A stretch of DNA of 64,000 bases from NCBI RefSeq assembly GCF_900110995.1, contig NZ_FOJF01000003.1, forward strand, positions 372,001 through 436,000, in the 5' to 3' direction. Each line of letters starts with the position of its first letter. The stretch's first letter is position 1. Position numbers and translations under genes: made by a program. The notes below the pieces were generated by a model that searched no databases, was not told the DNA's origin, and saw nothing but the letters and a program-made list of their open reading frames with translations. This document shows, in pieces, positions 33,606 through 42,779 of this stretch. The DNA comes from Chitinophaga sp. YR573. GTDB lineage: Bacteria; Bacteroidota; Bacteroidia; Chitinophagales; Chitinophagaceae.

Positions 33606-36600
33606 ATGTCAAATGATATGAAATCTTATCATTTCTTATATAGAGGCGGTTTACTGACATTATTATTTCTTTACCTGCAGCTGATCCCATTATTCGCCCG
33701 GCAAGAGCAGCCGGAAAATAAACAGGTAACGCTTAAAATGGAGAATAAATCTTTTAAAAAGGTTTGTAATGCCATCGAAGACCAGGTTAAACTCTACTTT
33801 TCCTTAGATGGGATACAATTAAATCGTAATCAGAAGGTTTCTGTTAATTTCGTCAATACCCCTTTGCATACAGCACTGGATACGTTGCTGAAAGGCATGG
33901 GTGTTACATGGAGTATCAATAGTAAATCCATTGTTCTCAGGAAAAATGCTGAAATAATACCTGTTATAAATAAGAGCGATTCCATAACAGTTACCGGCAG
34001 AATATTCAGTGACAGAAATATTGGATTGCCCGGCGCTACTGTTATGGAGGACGGTACGGTTCATGGCATCCCTACAAATCAGTATGGACAGTTTTCTTTC
34101 CGTGTTAGTAAAACCGCCACACTGAAAGTCACTTATTTGGGTTATAAAGAGTACAAAGAAAAGGTAGCAGGGAAAAACAACTTTCTTATTACACTCTCTC
34201 CTTTGGAAAGTTCCCTCAATGAAACGGTTGTAACAGGTTATGGGACGGATGACAAACGATTTCTGACCGGAAGTATCAGCCGTGTAAAGGGAGAAATTAT
34301 AGGATCTCAACCGGTACTGAACCCCTTACAGGCGATACAGGGAAGAGTCGCCGGTGTACAAATCACCCAGAAAACCGGTATTGCGGGAGGTGGCTTTGAT
34401 ATTCAGATACGGGGACAGAATAGTTTGAGACTGATTAACAATCCATTTTATATTGTTGATGGTATACCCTATATGGCAGAACCCCTGAATATTCCAGGTG
34501 TTTCCCCATATCCAACAATTACCAATAACCCATACAGTGGTATGAACCCACTGAATTATATCAATCCGGAAGATATTGCCTCCATAGAAATATTGAAAGA
34601 CGGTGATGCTACAGCTATTTATGGTTCCAGGAGCGCAAACGGAGTGATATTGATTACAACAAAAAAGGCTGATTCTTCCATGGCAAGGAAAGGAAATCCC
34701 ATCACATCATGGAAGAATTCCCTCCGGATAACTGCCAGTATTTATGGAGGGGGAGGTAAGGTGGCCCATCCCATGAAAATGATCAATACGCCGCAATACC
34801 TGGCCATGCGCTTTGAGGGGATCAAAAACGATCAGACAACGATGAAGGTTTCTGATTATGACATAAATGGTGAATGGGATACAACCCGCTATACCGACTG
34901 GCAAAAAGAATTAATTGGCAGGACAGTCCATATTAATAATGAATTCGTCACAGCTTCCGCAGGTAATCAATATACACAAGGGTTGATAACTTTTGGACAT
35001 TACAGACAAACCATGCCTTTCCCGGGAGAGAATTTATTTGACCGGTTTTCTATTCATGGTAACTTAAATATTATTTCCTTCGATAAACGTTTTAAAGTCA
35101 ATATTTCTCTTAACTATTCCAGTGGAGAAACAAAAAGTATAGGGCAGGACCTTACTCAATTTGCGCTCAATCTCGCTCCTGATGCCCCCAGTCTGTATGA
35201 CTCATTGCATAATATAAACTGGCAGCATAACACCTTTTTTAATCCTGCTTTATTTACCAAACGTCCTTACTCGGGTAATACCTCTAATTTAATCACCGCC
35301 GGACAATTCAGCTATCAGATCAACAAATGGATCTCATTAACATCCAACCTGGGATTTGTACTGAGTTCAGTGAGGGAAAAGAGTAAGCGGTTCAGGACAT
35401 CTTTCAATCCCGAAATAGCACCTCTCGTGCTTTTATCTACAATATTCGGGAATAGCAAAGTACATTCCTGGATTGCAGAACCACAATTAAATTATAAAAG
35501 CGCCATCGGAAAAGGAACATTAACCGGTTTACTGGGTGGTACCTTTCAGGATGAAGTCACCGATCATCTGAAACAAACTGCCAGTGGTTTCCTGACAGAG
35601 AAACAAATGGATGATATCCGCTTTGCCAATCAACTGACCATTCTTCCGGTACGCCAATATTCAGAGTATAAATATGCTGCCCTGTTCGGACGTGTTAAAT
35701 ATGAATGGGACCATAAATACCTGATGAATGTATCTGGCAGGATCGATGCCAGTAGCCGGTTCGGGAGCCGTAACCAGGTTGCCAGATTTATGGCAGTAGG
35801 GGCAGCCTGGATCTTTTCAGAAGCAGACTTTATCAAGAATGACCTTCTCTTTTTAAACTTTGGTAAACTGAGGCTTAGTTATGGTTCTACAGGCTGCGAT
35901 CAGATACCTAACTATGAATACCTGGATGGCTACACTACATTGGATGGTACACAATATCAGGGAGTGCCTGCGATCGTTCCTTCCCGTCCGGCAAACCCTG
36001 ATTTCAGATGGGAAGTGACCAAAAAACTGGAAGCCGCACTTGAATTTGAGTTATTCAAAAAGCGTATCTCAGGTACAGTGGATTTTTACAGGAATAGATC
36101 GTCTAATCTGTTGGTGGGTTATCCATTACCACCCACTGCCGGATTTACATCGGTTCAGTATAATCTGAAAGCTGTTATAGAGAATAAAGGACTGGAAATA
36201 GAGCTGGCAAGTGTTAATATAAAGTCAAAATTCTTTAACTGGACAAGCACCTTCAACCTCACTATTCCCAAGAATAAACTCGTTTCCTTCCCGGGGCTTG
36301 CTAATTCACCTTATGCAAACCAGTATGTAATAGGGCAGCCGGCATCTATTTTGAAATTATACCACTATCTGGAGGTAGATCCTCTGACAGGGCTCTACAA
36401 GGTAGAAGATAAAGATCTGAATGGGGTGTTTGATGTAAAAGACCAGCAATCTGTCAAAAGCCTTAAACCTGTATTCTATGGAGGATTGCAGAACGGGTTT
36501 GATTACAAATTATTTCACCTTGATTTCTTCATCTATTTTGTAAAACAGCAGGGTTATAATTATAGATATTATATGGGCCTTCCGGGCCAATTTAACCAAA

Positions 36601-36944
36601 ATCAGCCTGTCAGTATATTAGATCGCTGGAAAGCAGCAGGAGATAATGCGCCTGTCCAGCAATTCAGCAGTGCCGATAATGCTGCCGCAGTACAGAGTTA
36701 TGACAGATATAAGAACAGCGATATTTTAATTTCAGATGCATCTTTTGTAAGATTAAAAAACGTGAATATCTCTTTTCAGTTCCCGGAAAACTGGAAACCT
36801 AAAAAGATCAACGCCATGAGTATATTCTTTCAGGGGCAGAATTTACTGACTATCACCGGATATGAAGGACTTGATCCGGAGACCCAACAGCTTGGCCTGC
36901 CTCCTTTAAGAACATTTACTGCTGGTATTAAAATCACTTTATAA
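33606..36944 (+). CDS. SusC/RagA-type TonB-dependent receptor with STN domain
   Basis: 1112 residues. Signal peptide near the start (ATG 33618, MKSYHFLYRGG, is an alternative), STN domain (about 40-105, LKMENKSFKKVCNAIEDQVK), carboxypeptidase-regulatory-like domain (about 120-200, GRIFSDRNIGLPGATVMEDG), plug with SusC signature VVTGYGTDDKRFLTGSISRV, then barrel. The STN domain, and the FecR/sigma pair divergently encoded 323 bases upstream, make transcriptional feedback on substrate uptake likely. The SusD partner begins 8 bases downstream. No glycoside hydrolase or peptidase is linked, so the substrate is unknown. Confidence 0.93.
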   Translation: MSNDMKSYHFLYRGGLLTLLFLYLQLIPLFARQEQPENKQVTLKMENKSFKKVCNAIEDQVKLYFSLDGIQLNRNQKVSVNFVNTPLHTALDTLLKGMGVTWSINSKSIVLRKNAEIIPVINKSDSITVTGRIFSDRNIGLPGATVMEDGTVHGIPTNQYGQFSFRVSKTATLKVTYLGYKEYKEKVAGKNNFLITLSPLESSLNETVVTGYGTDDKRFLTGSISRVKGEIIGSQPVLNPLQAIQGRVAGVQITQKTGIAGGGFDIQIRGQNSLRLINNPFYIVDGIPYMAEPLNIPGVSPYPTITNNPYSGMNPLNYINPEDIASIEILKDGDATAIYGSRSANGVILITTKKADSSMARKGNPITSWKNSLRITASIYGGGGKVAHPMKMINTPQYLAMRFEGIKNDQTTMKVSDYDINGEWDTTRYTDWQKELIGRTVHINNEFVTASAGNQYTQGLITFGHYRQTMPFPGENLFDRFSIHGNLNIISFDKRFKVNISLNYSSGETKSIGQDLTQFALNLAPDAPSLYDSLHNINWQHNTFFNPALFTKRPYSGNTSNLITAGQFSYQINKWISLTSNLGFVLSSVREKSKRFRTSFNPEIAPLVLLSTIFGNSKVHSWIAEPQLNYKSAIGKGTLTGLLGGTFQDEVTDHLKQTASGFLTEKQMDDIRFANQLTILPVRQYSEYKYAALFGRVKYEWDHKYLMNVSGRIDASSRFGSRNQVARFMAVGAAWIFSEADFIKNDLLFLNFGKLRLSYGSTGCDQIPNYEYLDGYTTLDGTQYQGVPAIVPSRPANPDFRWEVTKKLEAALEFELFKKRISGTVDFYRNRSSNLLVGYPLPPTAGFTSVQYNLKAVIENKGLEIELASVNIKSKFFNWTSTFNLTIPKNKLVSFPGLANSPYANQYVIGQPASILKLYHYLEVDPLTGLYKVEDKDLNGVFDVKDQQSVKSLKPVFYGGLQNGFDYKLFHLDFFIYFVKQQGYNYRYYMGLPGQFNQNQPVSILDRWKAAGDNAPVQQFSSADNAAAVQSYDRYKNSDILISDASFVRLKNVNISFQFPENWKPKKINAMSIFFQGQNLLTITGYEGLDPETQQLGLPPLRTFTAGIKITL

Positions 36945-36952
36945 GTAAAGCT

Positions 36953-38332
36953 ATGCAACCAAAAATGCTGTTATTTACCTTGCTGATCATTGCAACGGTC
37001 AGTTGTAAAGATATAGTTGAAATCGATCCTCCAAAATCGGAGCTGGTCATCAATACTGTATTTTCCAGTGATGCTATCGCTGAACAGGCCATAGCCGGTT
37101 TATATGCGTCATTATTAACCGGGTATGCTTCAGGAGATCTTACCAGTATTACCTACCTGGCCGGATTATCGTCGGATGAATTAATTACTGGTTCAGATGG
37201 AGGAATAGATTTCTATAAAAATGCGATACTCCCCAATAATGCAGTGATATTGAAACTCTGGAGTGATCCGTACAAGGAAATTTACATTGCCAACTCAATA
37301 TTAAAAGGACTGGATTTACCAACGGCTAATATCTCCCAGACATTAAGGCAACAACTCTCCGGAGAGGCCCGTTTCATGAGGGCTTTTTCTTACTTCTGCC
37401 TGATCAATTTATTTGGAGATGTACCACTGACATTAACAACAGACTATAATATTAATGCAAACATAGCACGTTCTCCAAAGGAAATGGTGTATGATCAGAT
37501 TATTACTGATTTGAAAAATGCGCAGATTTTATTGTCGGGAGACTATATTAAAAATGAACGGGTACGGGCCAACAAATGGGTGGCCACAGCTTTACTGGCA
37601 AGAGTATACTTATACCGGGGACAATGGAGTGATGCTGAAACACAGGCCAGTGCAGTTATTGATAATAATGCTACATTTAATCTCTGTCCATTGGACAATG
37701 TATTTTTAATGAACAGTAATGAGGCTATCTGGCAATTGAGCAGGGTGGATTCAAATAGTCCTGATGCTGCTACTTTCGTTATTTCTTCGACGAATCCGGT
37801 GAATGCAACAATAAGAGCTTCTCTTGTTGCATCATTTAGCAGTGCAGATAAGCGTAAAAAGAGCTGGATTACCAGCCGGAAATATAATGGCAATACATAT
37901 TATTATCCCACTAAATACAAGGCAACGGAAGCTACACCTGTTACTGAGTATTCCACCATATTAAGATTGGCTGAACAATACCTGATCCGGGCGGAAGCGA
38001 GAGTCTGGCAGGGGAAATTTACAGAGGCTGCATCAGATATCAGCATCATACACCGCAGGGCAGGGTTAAAAGATATCAAAGCCGGCACAAAAGAAGCTAT
38101 GCTGGCGATCCTTGAAAAGGAGAGGGTCTTTGAACTTTTCACTGAATGGGGACACCGGTGGTTTGACCTGAAACGATCACCCAGTCTGACAATCGCAGGG
38201 AATACAAGAGCGGATGACCTGTTACAGCCATTGGAGAAAAGCTGGCAATCCACTGATACTTTATATCCAATACCACTGGATCAGCTATTAAAAGATCCGG
38301 CTATGGCGAATGCGCAGAACCCGGGTTATTGA
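36953..38332 (+). CDS. SusD/RagB-family lipoprotein
   Basis: 459 residues; lipoprotein signal MLLFTLLIIATVSCKD with Cys at about residue 18. SusD hallmarks: RQQLSGEARFMRAFSYFCLI near 135, LRLAEQYLIRAEARVWQGKF near 340, and the C-terminal ERVFELFTEWGHRWFDLKRS and YPIPLDQLLKDPAM...NPGY. Eight bases after the SusC-like gene and terminated by a perfect hairpin. Pairs with that receptor at the cell surface. Confidence 0.95.
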   Translation: MQPKMLLFTLLIIATVSCKDIVEIDPPKSELVINTVFSSDAIAEQAIAGLYASLLTGYASGDLTSITYLAGLSSDELITGSDGGIDFYKNAILPNNAVILKLWSDPYKEIYIANSILKGLDLPTANISQTLRQQLSGEARFMRAFSYFCLINLFGDVPLTLTTDYNINANIARSPKEMVYDQIITDLKNAQILLSGDYIKNERVRANKWVATALLARVYLYRGQWSDAETQASAVIDNNATFNLCPLDNVFLMNSNEAIWQLSRVDSNSPDAATFVISSTNPVNATIRASLVASFSSADKRKKSWITSRKYNGNTYYYPTKYKATEATPVTEYSTILRLAEQYLIRAEARVWQGKFTEAASDISIIHRRAGLKDIKAGTKEAMLAILEKERVFELFTEWGHRWFDLKRSPSLTIAGNTRADDLLQPLEKSWQSTDTLYPIPLDQLLKDPAMANAQNPGY

Positions 38333-38336
38333 ATAA

Positions 38337-38362
38337 GCTAATTGGCAAAACTGCCAATTAGC
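38337..38362. terminator. Perfect hairpin after SusD gene
   Basis: GCTAATTGGCA-AAAC-TGCCAATTAGC, an 11-bp perfect stem with a 4-base loop followed by CTTTAT, four bases after the SusD stop and before the convergent DUF6520 gene. Confidence 0.85.
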
Positions 38363-38371
38363 CTTTATCTG

Positions 38372-38626
38372 TTATTGTACCTTTTCTCCGATTGCTGACC
38401 ATACGCAACCCGAAGTATACAACTGATAGGTAATGCCGTATGCGATGGTTGTGCAAAAAGCGCCATTCCCTTCGCAGAAGGCCCTGATCTGGCAATCCAC
38501 ATACTGGCCGGGGTAAAAATCTACCAGTCTGGTATAAACTGCGTATGACCTGGATTTAGACGCAAAGGCGCCTCCAACGGCCAATAAAATGACGGCGCTG
38601 GTTAACAGTACTTTTACTCGTTTCAT
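38372..38626 (-). CDS. DUF6520-type small exported peptide
   Basis: 84 residues: signal peptide (MKRVKVLLTSAVILLAVGGA then FASK) and a mature part of about 60 residues with four cysteines (VDCQIRAFC, AFCTT, SGCVW). This matches the layout of the small DUF6520 proteins of Bacteroidota, which usually occur next to MauE-like and propeller-like genes, as here. Role unknown; the four Cys could form two disulfides with help from the MauE-like protein. It is the last gene of the AraC-MauE-propeller-DUF6520 minus-strand set. Confidence 0.7.
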   Translation of the reverse strand: MKRVKVLLTSAVILLAVGGAFASKSRSYAVYTRLVDFYPGQYVDCQIRAFCEGNGAFCTTIAYGITYQLYTSGCVWSAIGEKVQ

Positions 38627-38660
38627 ACATTTTGATTTTACAGTTACGAAAATTGGATAC

Positions 38661-39695
38661 CTACTTATTCAGTTTTAAGTTATATGCCACATAAAAATGG
38701 GAGTACAAGGCAATCAGTTTATCTTTTATAATACACATTTCAGTAAAACTTTCTTTATGCTGCATGGGGATGTAGTAGGTCTGGATATAATGGCCATCTG
38801 TCATTGAATATACATCCACCAGGTCATATTCTCTGAGCGCAGCAAGGCTTTCATTATCCCCCAATAAAGCAGACCTGATATATATATTATCTGCGTGCAG
38901 ACATACTGTAGCATTCACAAAAGAAGGAGGGGCGGAGAATGTAGTACCCTGATCAGAAATTTGAGCAATTGAAATCTTAGCAACAGTTGTTGTATCAATA
39001 GTATGAATCGTTTGTATCAGGTTCAGGTTAGTATCTAATACCAGGCACTGGTTCCGGTAATAGTACATATATACCAGTTTATTGGAAGCCTTATCATATT
39101 TAAGCTGACCATCTGTACAAAATACCCCATCTATCTGTTTCTTTAAAGTATTTACCGGTGTGATAACATAAGGGGAATCTGATTGTACTTTCAATAACAT
39201 ATTTTCTTTAGCAACAGTATTCACTGCACGCACTGCAAAAGAGGCAGGAGAGATATTTACGGCAGTAGTGAAATAGCTGCTTTTATGCAGGAATGTATCC
39301 ATTTTGAGGCTTTGCAGATCTCCTCTGAAAAATTTCGGAGAGAGGCCATCAGATAGATAAACATAAGGTGAATCAACGGATAAACAGGATGATTGCCACA
39401 CTGCTTTGATCTTTTCAGGAAACTGTAATTTTAAATTTTTATTGCCCACCCACAGATCCAATGGTTTTTTTCTATTCCCCAGATAGATATTGGCAGATGT
39501 ATGTCCTGCGATGTAAAAATTGCTGCCTTCTAGCGCTACTTCTTCAGCTACAGTTAGTTTCGTTATCGGGATACGCCGGGAAAACCCGTTTTTAGTTGCA
39601 TTGGACCGTCCCATTGTGATGAACAATATGAACATTAACAATCCGCAGCATACCGTACAGATGCTTACAAACCGGATGATATTTTTATTCGACAT
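38661..39695 (-). CDS. Unknown membrane-anchored beta-propeller-like protein
   Basis: 344 residues with one N-terminal membrane anchor (about 8-27, FVSICTVCCGLLMFILFITM). The remaining part shows repeated short beta-strand blocks (VALEGSNFYIAGHTSANIYL, LVYMYYYRNQCLVLDTNLNL, LREYDLVDVYSMTDGHYIQT) like the blades of a six-bladed or YVTN-like propeller. No catalytic motif. Between the DUF6520 and MauE-like genes with short gaps (34 and 9 bases), so co-transcribed. Perhaps a periplasmic sensor or chaperone for the small peptide. Confidence 0.6.
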   Translation of the reverse strand: MSNKNIIRFVSICTVCCGLLMFILFITMGRSNATKNGFSRRIPITKLTVAEEVALEGSNFYIAGHTSANIYLGNRKKPLDLWVGNKNLKLQFPEKIKAVWQSSCLSVDSPYVYLSDGLSPKFFRGDLQSLKMDTFLHKSSYFTTAVNISPASFAVRAVNTVAKENMLLKVQSDSPYVITPVNTLKKQIDGVFCTDGQLKYDKASNKLVYMYYYRNQCLVLDTNLNLIQTIHTIDTTTVAKISIAQISDQGTTFSAPPSFVNATVCLHADNIYIRSALLGDNESLAALREYDLVDVYSMTDGHYIQTYYIPMQHKESFTEMCIIKDKLIALYSHFYVAYNLKLNK

Positions 39696-39704
39696 GACGA
39701 ATGT

Positions 39705-40109
39705 TTATTGCTTGTATATGCTGATTCCAACTAATGCGAGTATGACAAAAACAATGTTAAATATGAGATGCTGACTCCAGTTCATTTCTGCTATGATCCC
39801 GCCGCAGGAGCAGGGGAGATGTATGTTTAAGTTTAATAGTATGGCGATATAAAATGTAAATAACAACATGAGAGCGAAGCTGGCGCATAAGCCTATTATG
39901 CGATAGCGGGGTAGTACCAGTAATCCGGAAATAGTTATTTCTGCTATGGGCACACCTACGGCTACTGAGGGTGCAAACCTGGTAATCATTGGCGACTGAC
40001 CAATAACAGCCTGAAAGTTTCTGAAATCAAGAATTTTATATACGGCGGTATATATAAACAGTAAAACGAACAGTAGGGATATGATTTCTACCAGCCATTT
40101 TTTGACCAT
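39705..40109 (-). CDS. MauE/DoxX-like membrane protein
   Basis: From ATG 40109, 134 residues (MVKKWLVEIISLLFVLLFIY). Four membrane segments and a Cys pair CSCGG in the loop LNIHLPCSCGGIIAEMNWSQ, the signature of MauE-like redox membrane proteins that assist disulfide formation. The ORF continues upstream to a TTG overlapping the AraC gene stop; this longer form adds 33 residues without a signal and is less likely. Forms an operon with the propeller-like protein and DUF6520 peptide. Confidence 0.8.
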   Translation of the reverse strand: MVKKWLVEIISLLFVLLFIYTAVYKILDFRNFQAVIGQSPMITRFAPSVAVGVPIAEITISGLLVLPRYRIIGLCASFALMLLFTFYIAILLNLNIHLPCSCGGIIAEMNWSQHLIFNIVFVILALVGISIYKQ

Positions 40110-40204
40110 AATGCTGTTTTTTAGATTGTCCCGTATTTTGAGGTCCCCTTTGCTTGTGAGTGTGAAGGTCGATTCAAAAGGCATATTACGGTATCGCGTT
40201 CCGT

Positions 40205-41095
40205 TCAATTTACTATCGCGTTGCGTTCTCTGATAATGCTGGGTGTATAACCGAAATGTTGTTTAAAAGCGTGTGTGAAGGCGGCGGCAGACCTGTATCC
40301 TACCTGTAGAGCGATTTCATGTATATGTTTGTTTGTATGGGCCAGAAGTTCTTCTCCTTTTTCCAGTCTTACTTTTTGAAGATACAGGGAGAAGGGGATG
40401 CCAAATTTCTTAATAAAACTTCTTCTGAGGGTGGATTCGCTGATGTAATACATCTTTGCCAGTTTGCTGATGGAGATCTCTTTATCGAGGTTATTGCTGA
40501 TGAAGTCGAGGTATTCTTCTTTTTGGGGAGAGAGATGATCATCGAGGAATAAGATCAGTATTTCTCTCAGTTTAGTTTCCAGCCATATTTCGGTTAAAGA
40601 GGAATCTATGCGGGTGAATTTCACTTCATTGATCGCCTGTAATAGCTGGATGAAGATCGTTCTCGGATAGGTAGCTTTTGTGAGGTTGATTAAGTGTGTT
40701 TTTGTATATCCGTACTGGTGGAGTTCATAAATTCCCGGCTCCAGGTTTAGCAGCAGGGGAATGCTGTTATCGTTTATGAGGATGTATTGTCCCTGGTGTA
40801 AGCGTTTATTGATATTCATGCAGGCGTTGCCTGTGAGCATACAATAGAAGGCCATTTCTGCTTCTGCTTTGGCGGTGCAGAAAGAAGCAGGTTGTCTGAC
40901 AAAAAAGGTAGTATTATTGATCATATAACCGTTGACAGCCTTTTGCTGGTATAGGATGTCTGCGGGGGGAGAAGTCATGAGAAAGGGCCTTGCGAAAGGG
41001 CAGATATGTTTGGAGTAGTAAGTGGGAATGTCATACGTTAATTTGATTAATTGTGAGGGTACGTCAATGACCTTGAATTCTAATGAAAGATTCAT
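40205..41095 (-). CDS. AraC-family transcriptional regulator
   Basis: 296 residues; the C-terminal two-helix DNA-binding domain is clear (ISKLAKMYYISESTLRRSFI, IHEIALQVGYRSAAAFTHAF, FGYTPSIIRERNA). The N-terminal part is a cupin-like or unknown sensing domain (about 1-180). It heads the minus-strand set MauE/propeller/DUF6520 and is divergent, over 128 bases, from the hydroxylase/sulfotransferase operon at 41224, so it could control either or both. Confidence 0.9.
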   Translation of the reverse strand: MNLSLEFKVIDVPSQLIKLTYDIPTYYSKHICPFARPFLMTSPPADILYQQKAVNGYMINNTTFFVRQPASFCTAKAEAEMAFYCMLTGNACMNINKRLHQGQYILINDNSIPLLLNLEPGIYELHQYGYTKTHLINLTKATYPRTIFIQLLQAINEVKFTRIDSSLTEIWLETKLREILILFLDDHLSPQKEEYLDFISNNLDKEISISKLAKMYYISESTLRRSFIKKFGIPFSLYLQKVRLEKGEELLAHTNKHIHEIALQVGYRSAAAFTHAFKQHFGYTPSIIRERNAIVN

Positions 41096-41223
41096 AATTG
41101 TTACTATGGTTCTTAAAAGGGATGTGTCTTCTCGAGGCTGCTGATAAAATATTGTAAATCAATTTACGAATTATAAGTAAATGCTTGAGTATTAGATATT
41201 AATAATATATCTTAGGGCTACAG

Positions 41224-41892
41224 ATGAATTATATACAATTTTCCCAATTTTATGATACAGATCGGCTCCAGGCTGAATTAGCCGGCGTCTTAAAGGAAGA
41301 ATGGCCTTTGCATTTTAATACACGGGATTTTAATGGCGATTGGCGGAGTATTTCTTTGCGCTCTGCGAGTGGAGAGAGTAATGATATTTACGCGCATCCC
41401 GACGGGGAGTATAAAGATACGCCGGTGCTTAAATTGATGCCTTATGTAAAGGAGATCCTGGATAGCTGGGAATGTGAGAAGGAGTCGGTGCGACTGCTAT
41501 CTCTGGCTCCCGGGAGCGTTATTAAACCGCATAAAGATCCGGGATGTGGGTATGCGGATGGGATATTCAGGCTACATATCCCGATTGTGACCAATCCTTC
41601 TGTATATTTTACTATTAATGGTATGCAATTACATTTGAAAGCGGGGGAGTGCTGGTATATGGATTTCAGCACTACGCATAGTATTGTGAACAATGGGGAT
41701 ACTGCACGCGTGCATATTATCATTGATGGTATCCGGAATAGCTGGACGGATCAGCTGTTTGATGCACATGGGTATAATTTAGGGGCTAAAAAGATGGATG
41801 CGGCTGTAAAAGCCCGGATGATAGCTGAACTTGAGCGGATGGATACGGATACTGCCCGGAATTTAATTGCCAGTTTAAAAGCGGAGAAATAA
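41224..41892 (+). CDS. Aspartyl/asparaginyl beta-hydroxylase-like 2-oxoglutarate dioxygenase
   Basis: 222 residues. Fe(II) ligands are visible as HKDPG (HxD) near residue 101 and THSIVNNG near 155, with RLHIPIVTNPSVYFTI and ARVHIIIDG around them, the layout of Pfam Asp_Arg_Hydrox (PF05118). Such enzymes hydroxylate Asp/Asn in proteins or free amino acids. It opens a four-gene operon whose start/stop codons overlap or touch (41892, 42776, 43702), encoding sulfotransferase, a second dioxygenase and APS kinase. I infer a hydroxyl group is installed and then sulfated; the acceptor is unknown. Confidence 0.85.
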   Translation: MNYIQFSQFYDTDRLQAELAGVLKEEWPLHFNTRDFNGDWRSISLRSASGESNDIYAHPDGEYKDTPVLKLMPYVKEILDSWECEKESVRLLSLAPGSVIKPHKDPGCGYADGIFRLHIPIVTNPSVYFTINGMQLHLKAGECWYMDFSTTHSIVNNGDTARVHIIIDGIRNSWTDQLFDAHGYNLGAKKMDAAVKARMIAELERMDTDTARNLIASLKAEK

Positions 41893-42779
41893 TGTGGATA
41901 CCTTATAAGCTGACGGATGGGATGGTGAAATGGCTGGATCTTGGGGACAGGCGGATGACTGATCCGTTTTTTGATGAGACGATACAGATTTGCAGGTGTA
42001 GACAAAAGGAGCGGTCTTCTTTACAGAGTGTTTCCAGTGCGGAGTTTCTCCTGGAAGCGGGTAAGGGATTGGATGCTTTATCTCCCGGAGCGTTTATTTT
42101 TCATGTTTCCCGTTGTGGGTCCACGTTGTTATCTCAGGTGTTTTCACAGCCGGAGGAGAATATAGCGATTGCTGAAGCGCCTTTGCTGGATGAGATCTTA
42201 CAGGTGGGGGATGCCTCTTTGTTTAAATCGGCAGTTGCGCTGATGGGGCAGAGGCGGAATTTCAAAGAGACGGATTATATTATCAAATTAGATAGCTGGC
42301 ATATTCAGTATTATGCTACTTTACGGGAATGGTATCCTTCAACGCCATTTTTCTTTTTGTATCGCAGGCCGGATGAGGTGATTGCTTCTCATGCTAAACG
42401 CCGGGGGATTCATGCTGTTCCGGGGATGGTGAGTCATTCATTGCTTAAAACGGATGCGCCGGAAACGTTTGGCGGGGATTTTAACCGGTATACCGCGCAG
42501 GTACTGACCCAGTATTTTTTGCAGTTACAAGGCATTTGGGCTTTACATCATCCTAATAATTTGTTTTTTGATTATGCTTCCGGTGGGAAGGCGATGGTGG
42601 CCGCTTTTAGCGAGTTTACAGGTGTGCCGGTACGCGATAAGGATCAGGCGAATACCCGCTTAGGTTATCATAGTAAATCCACGCAGGAGGTGTTCAAGCC
42701 TGAGGAACCAGTTGATAGGAAATTCTTTTTTGAAGATTGTCATGCCGCTTATGAGCAGCTAAGAACTTTACATTTATGA
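41892..42779 (+). CDS. PAPS-dependent sulfotransferase-family protein
   Basis: 295 residues. The 5'-phosphosulfate-binding loop is seen as FIFHVSRCGSTLLSQVF near residue 70; further family features are FFFLYRRPDEVIASHAKRRG (3'-phosphate binding region) and a C-terminal GYHSKSTQEVFKPEE. Transfers sulfate from PAPS to a hydroxyl or amine. The start overlaps the hydroxylase stop by one base and its stop overlaps the PhyH-like gene by 4 bases. PAPS would come from the APS kinase three genes on, with ATP sulfurylase supplied from elsewhere in the genome. Confidence 0.82.
   Translation: MWIPYKLTDGMVKWLDLGDRRMTDPFFDETIQICRCRQKERSSLQSVSSAEFLLEAGKGLDALSPGAFIFHVSRCGSTLLSQVFSQPEENIAIAEAPLLDEILQVGDASLFKSAVALMGQRRNFKETDYIIKLDSWHIQYYATLREWYPSTPFFFLYRRPDEVIASHAKRRGIHAVPGMVSHSLLKTDAPETFGGDFNRYTAQVLTQYFLQLQGIWALHHPNNLFFDYASGGKAMVAAFSEFTGVPVRDKDQANTRLGYHSKSTQEVFKPEEPVDRKFFFEDCHAAYEQLRTLHL

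Noticed and set aside
33819..34310. 163-residue minus-strand frame opposite the SusC-like gene
   Set aside because: Antisense shadow of the STN and carboxypeptidase-like domains.
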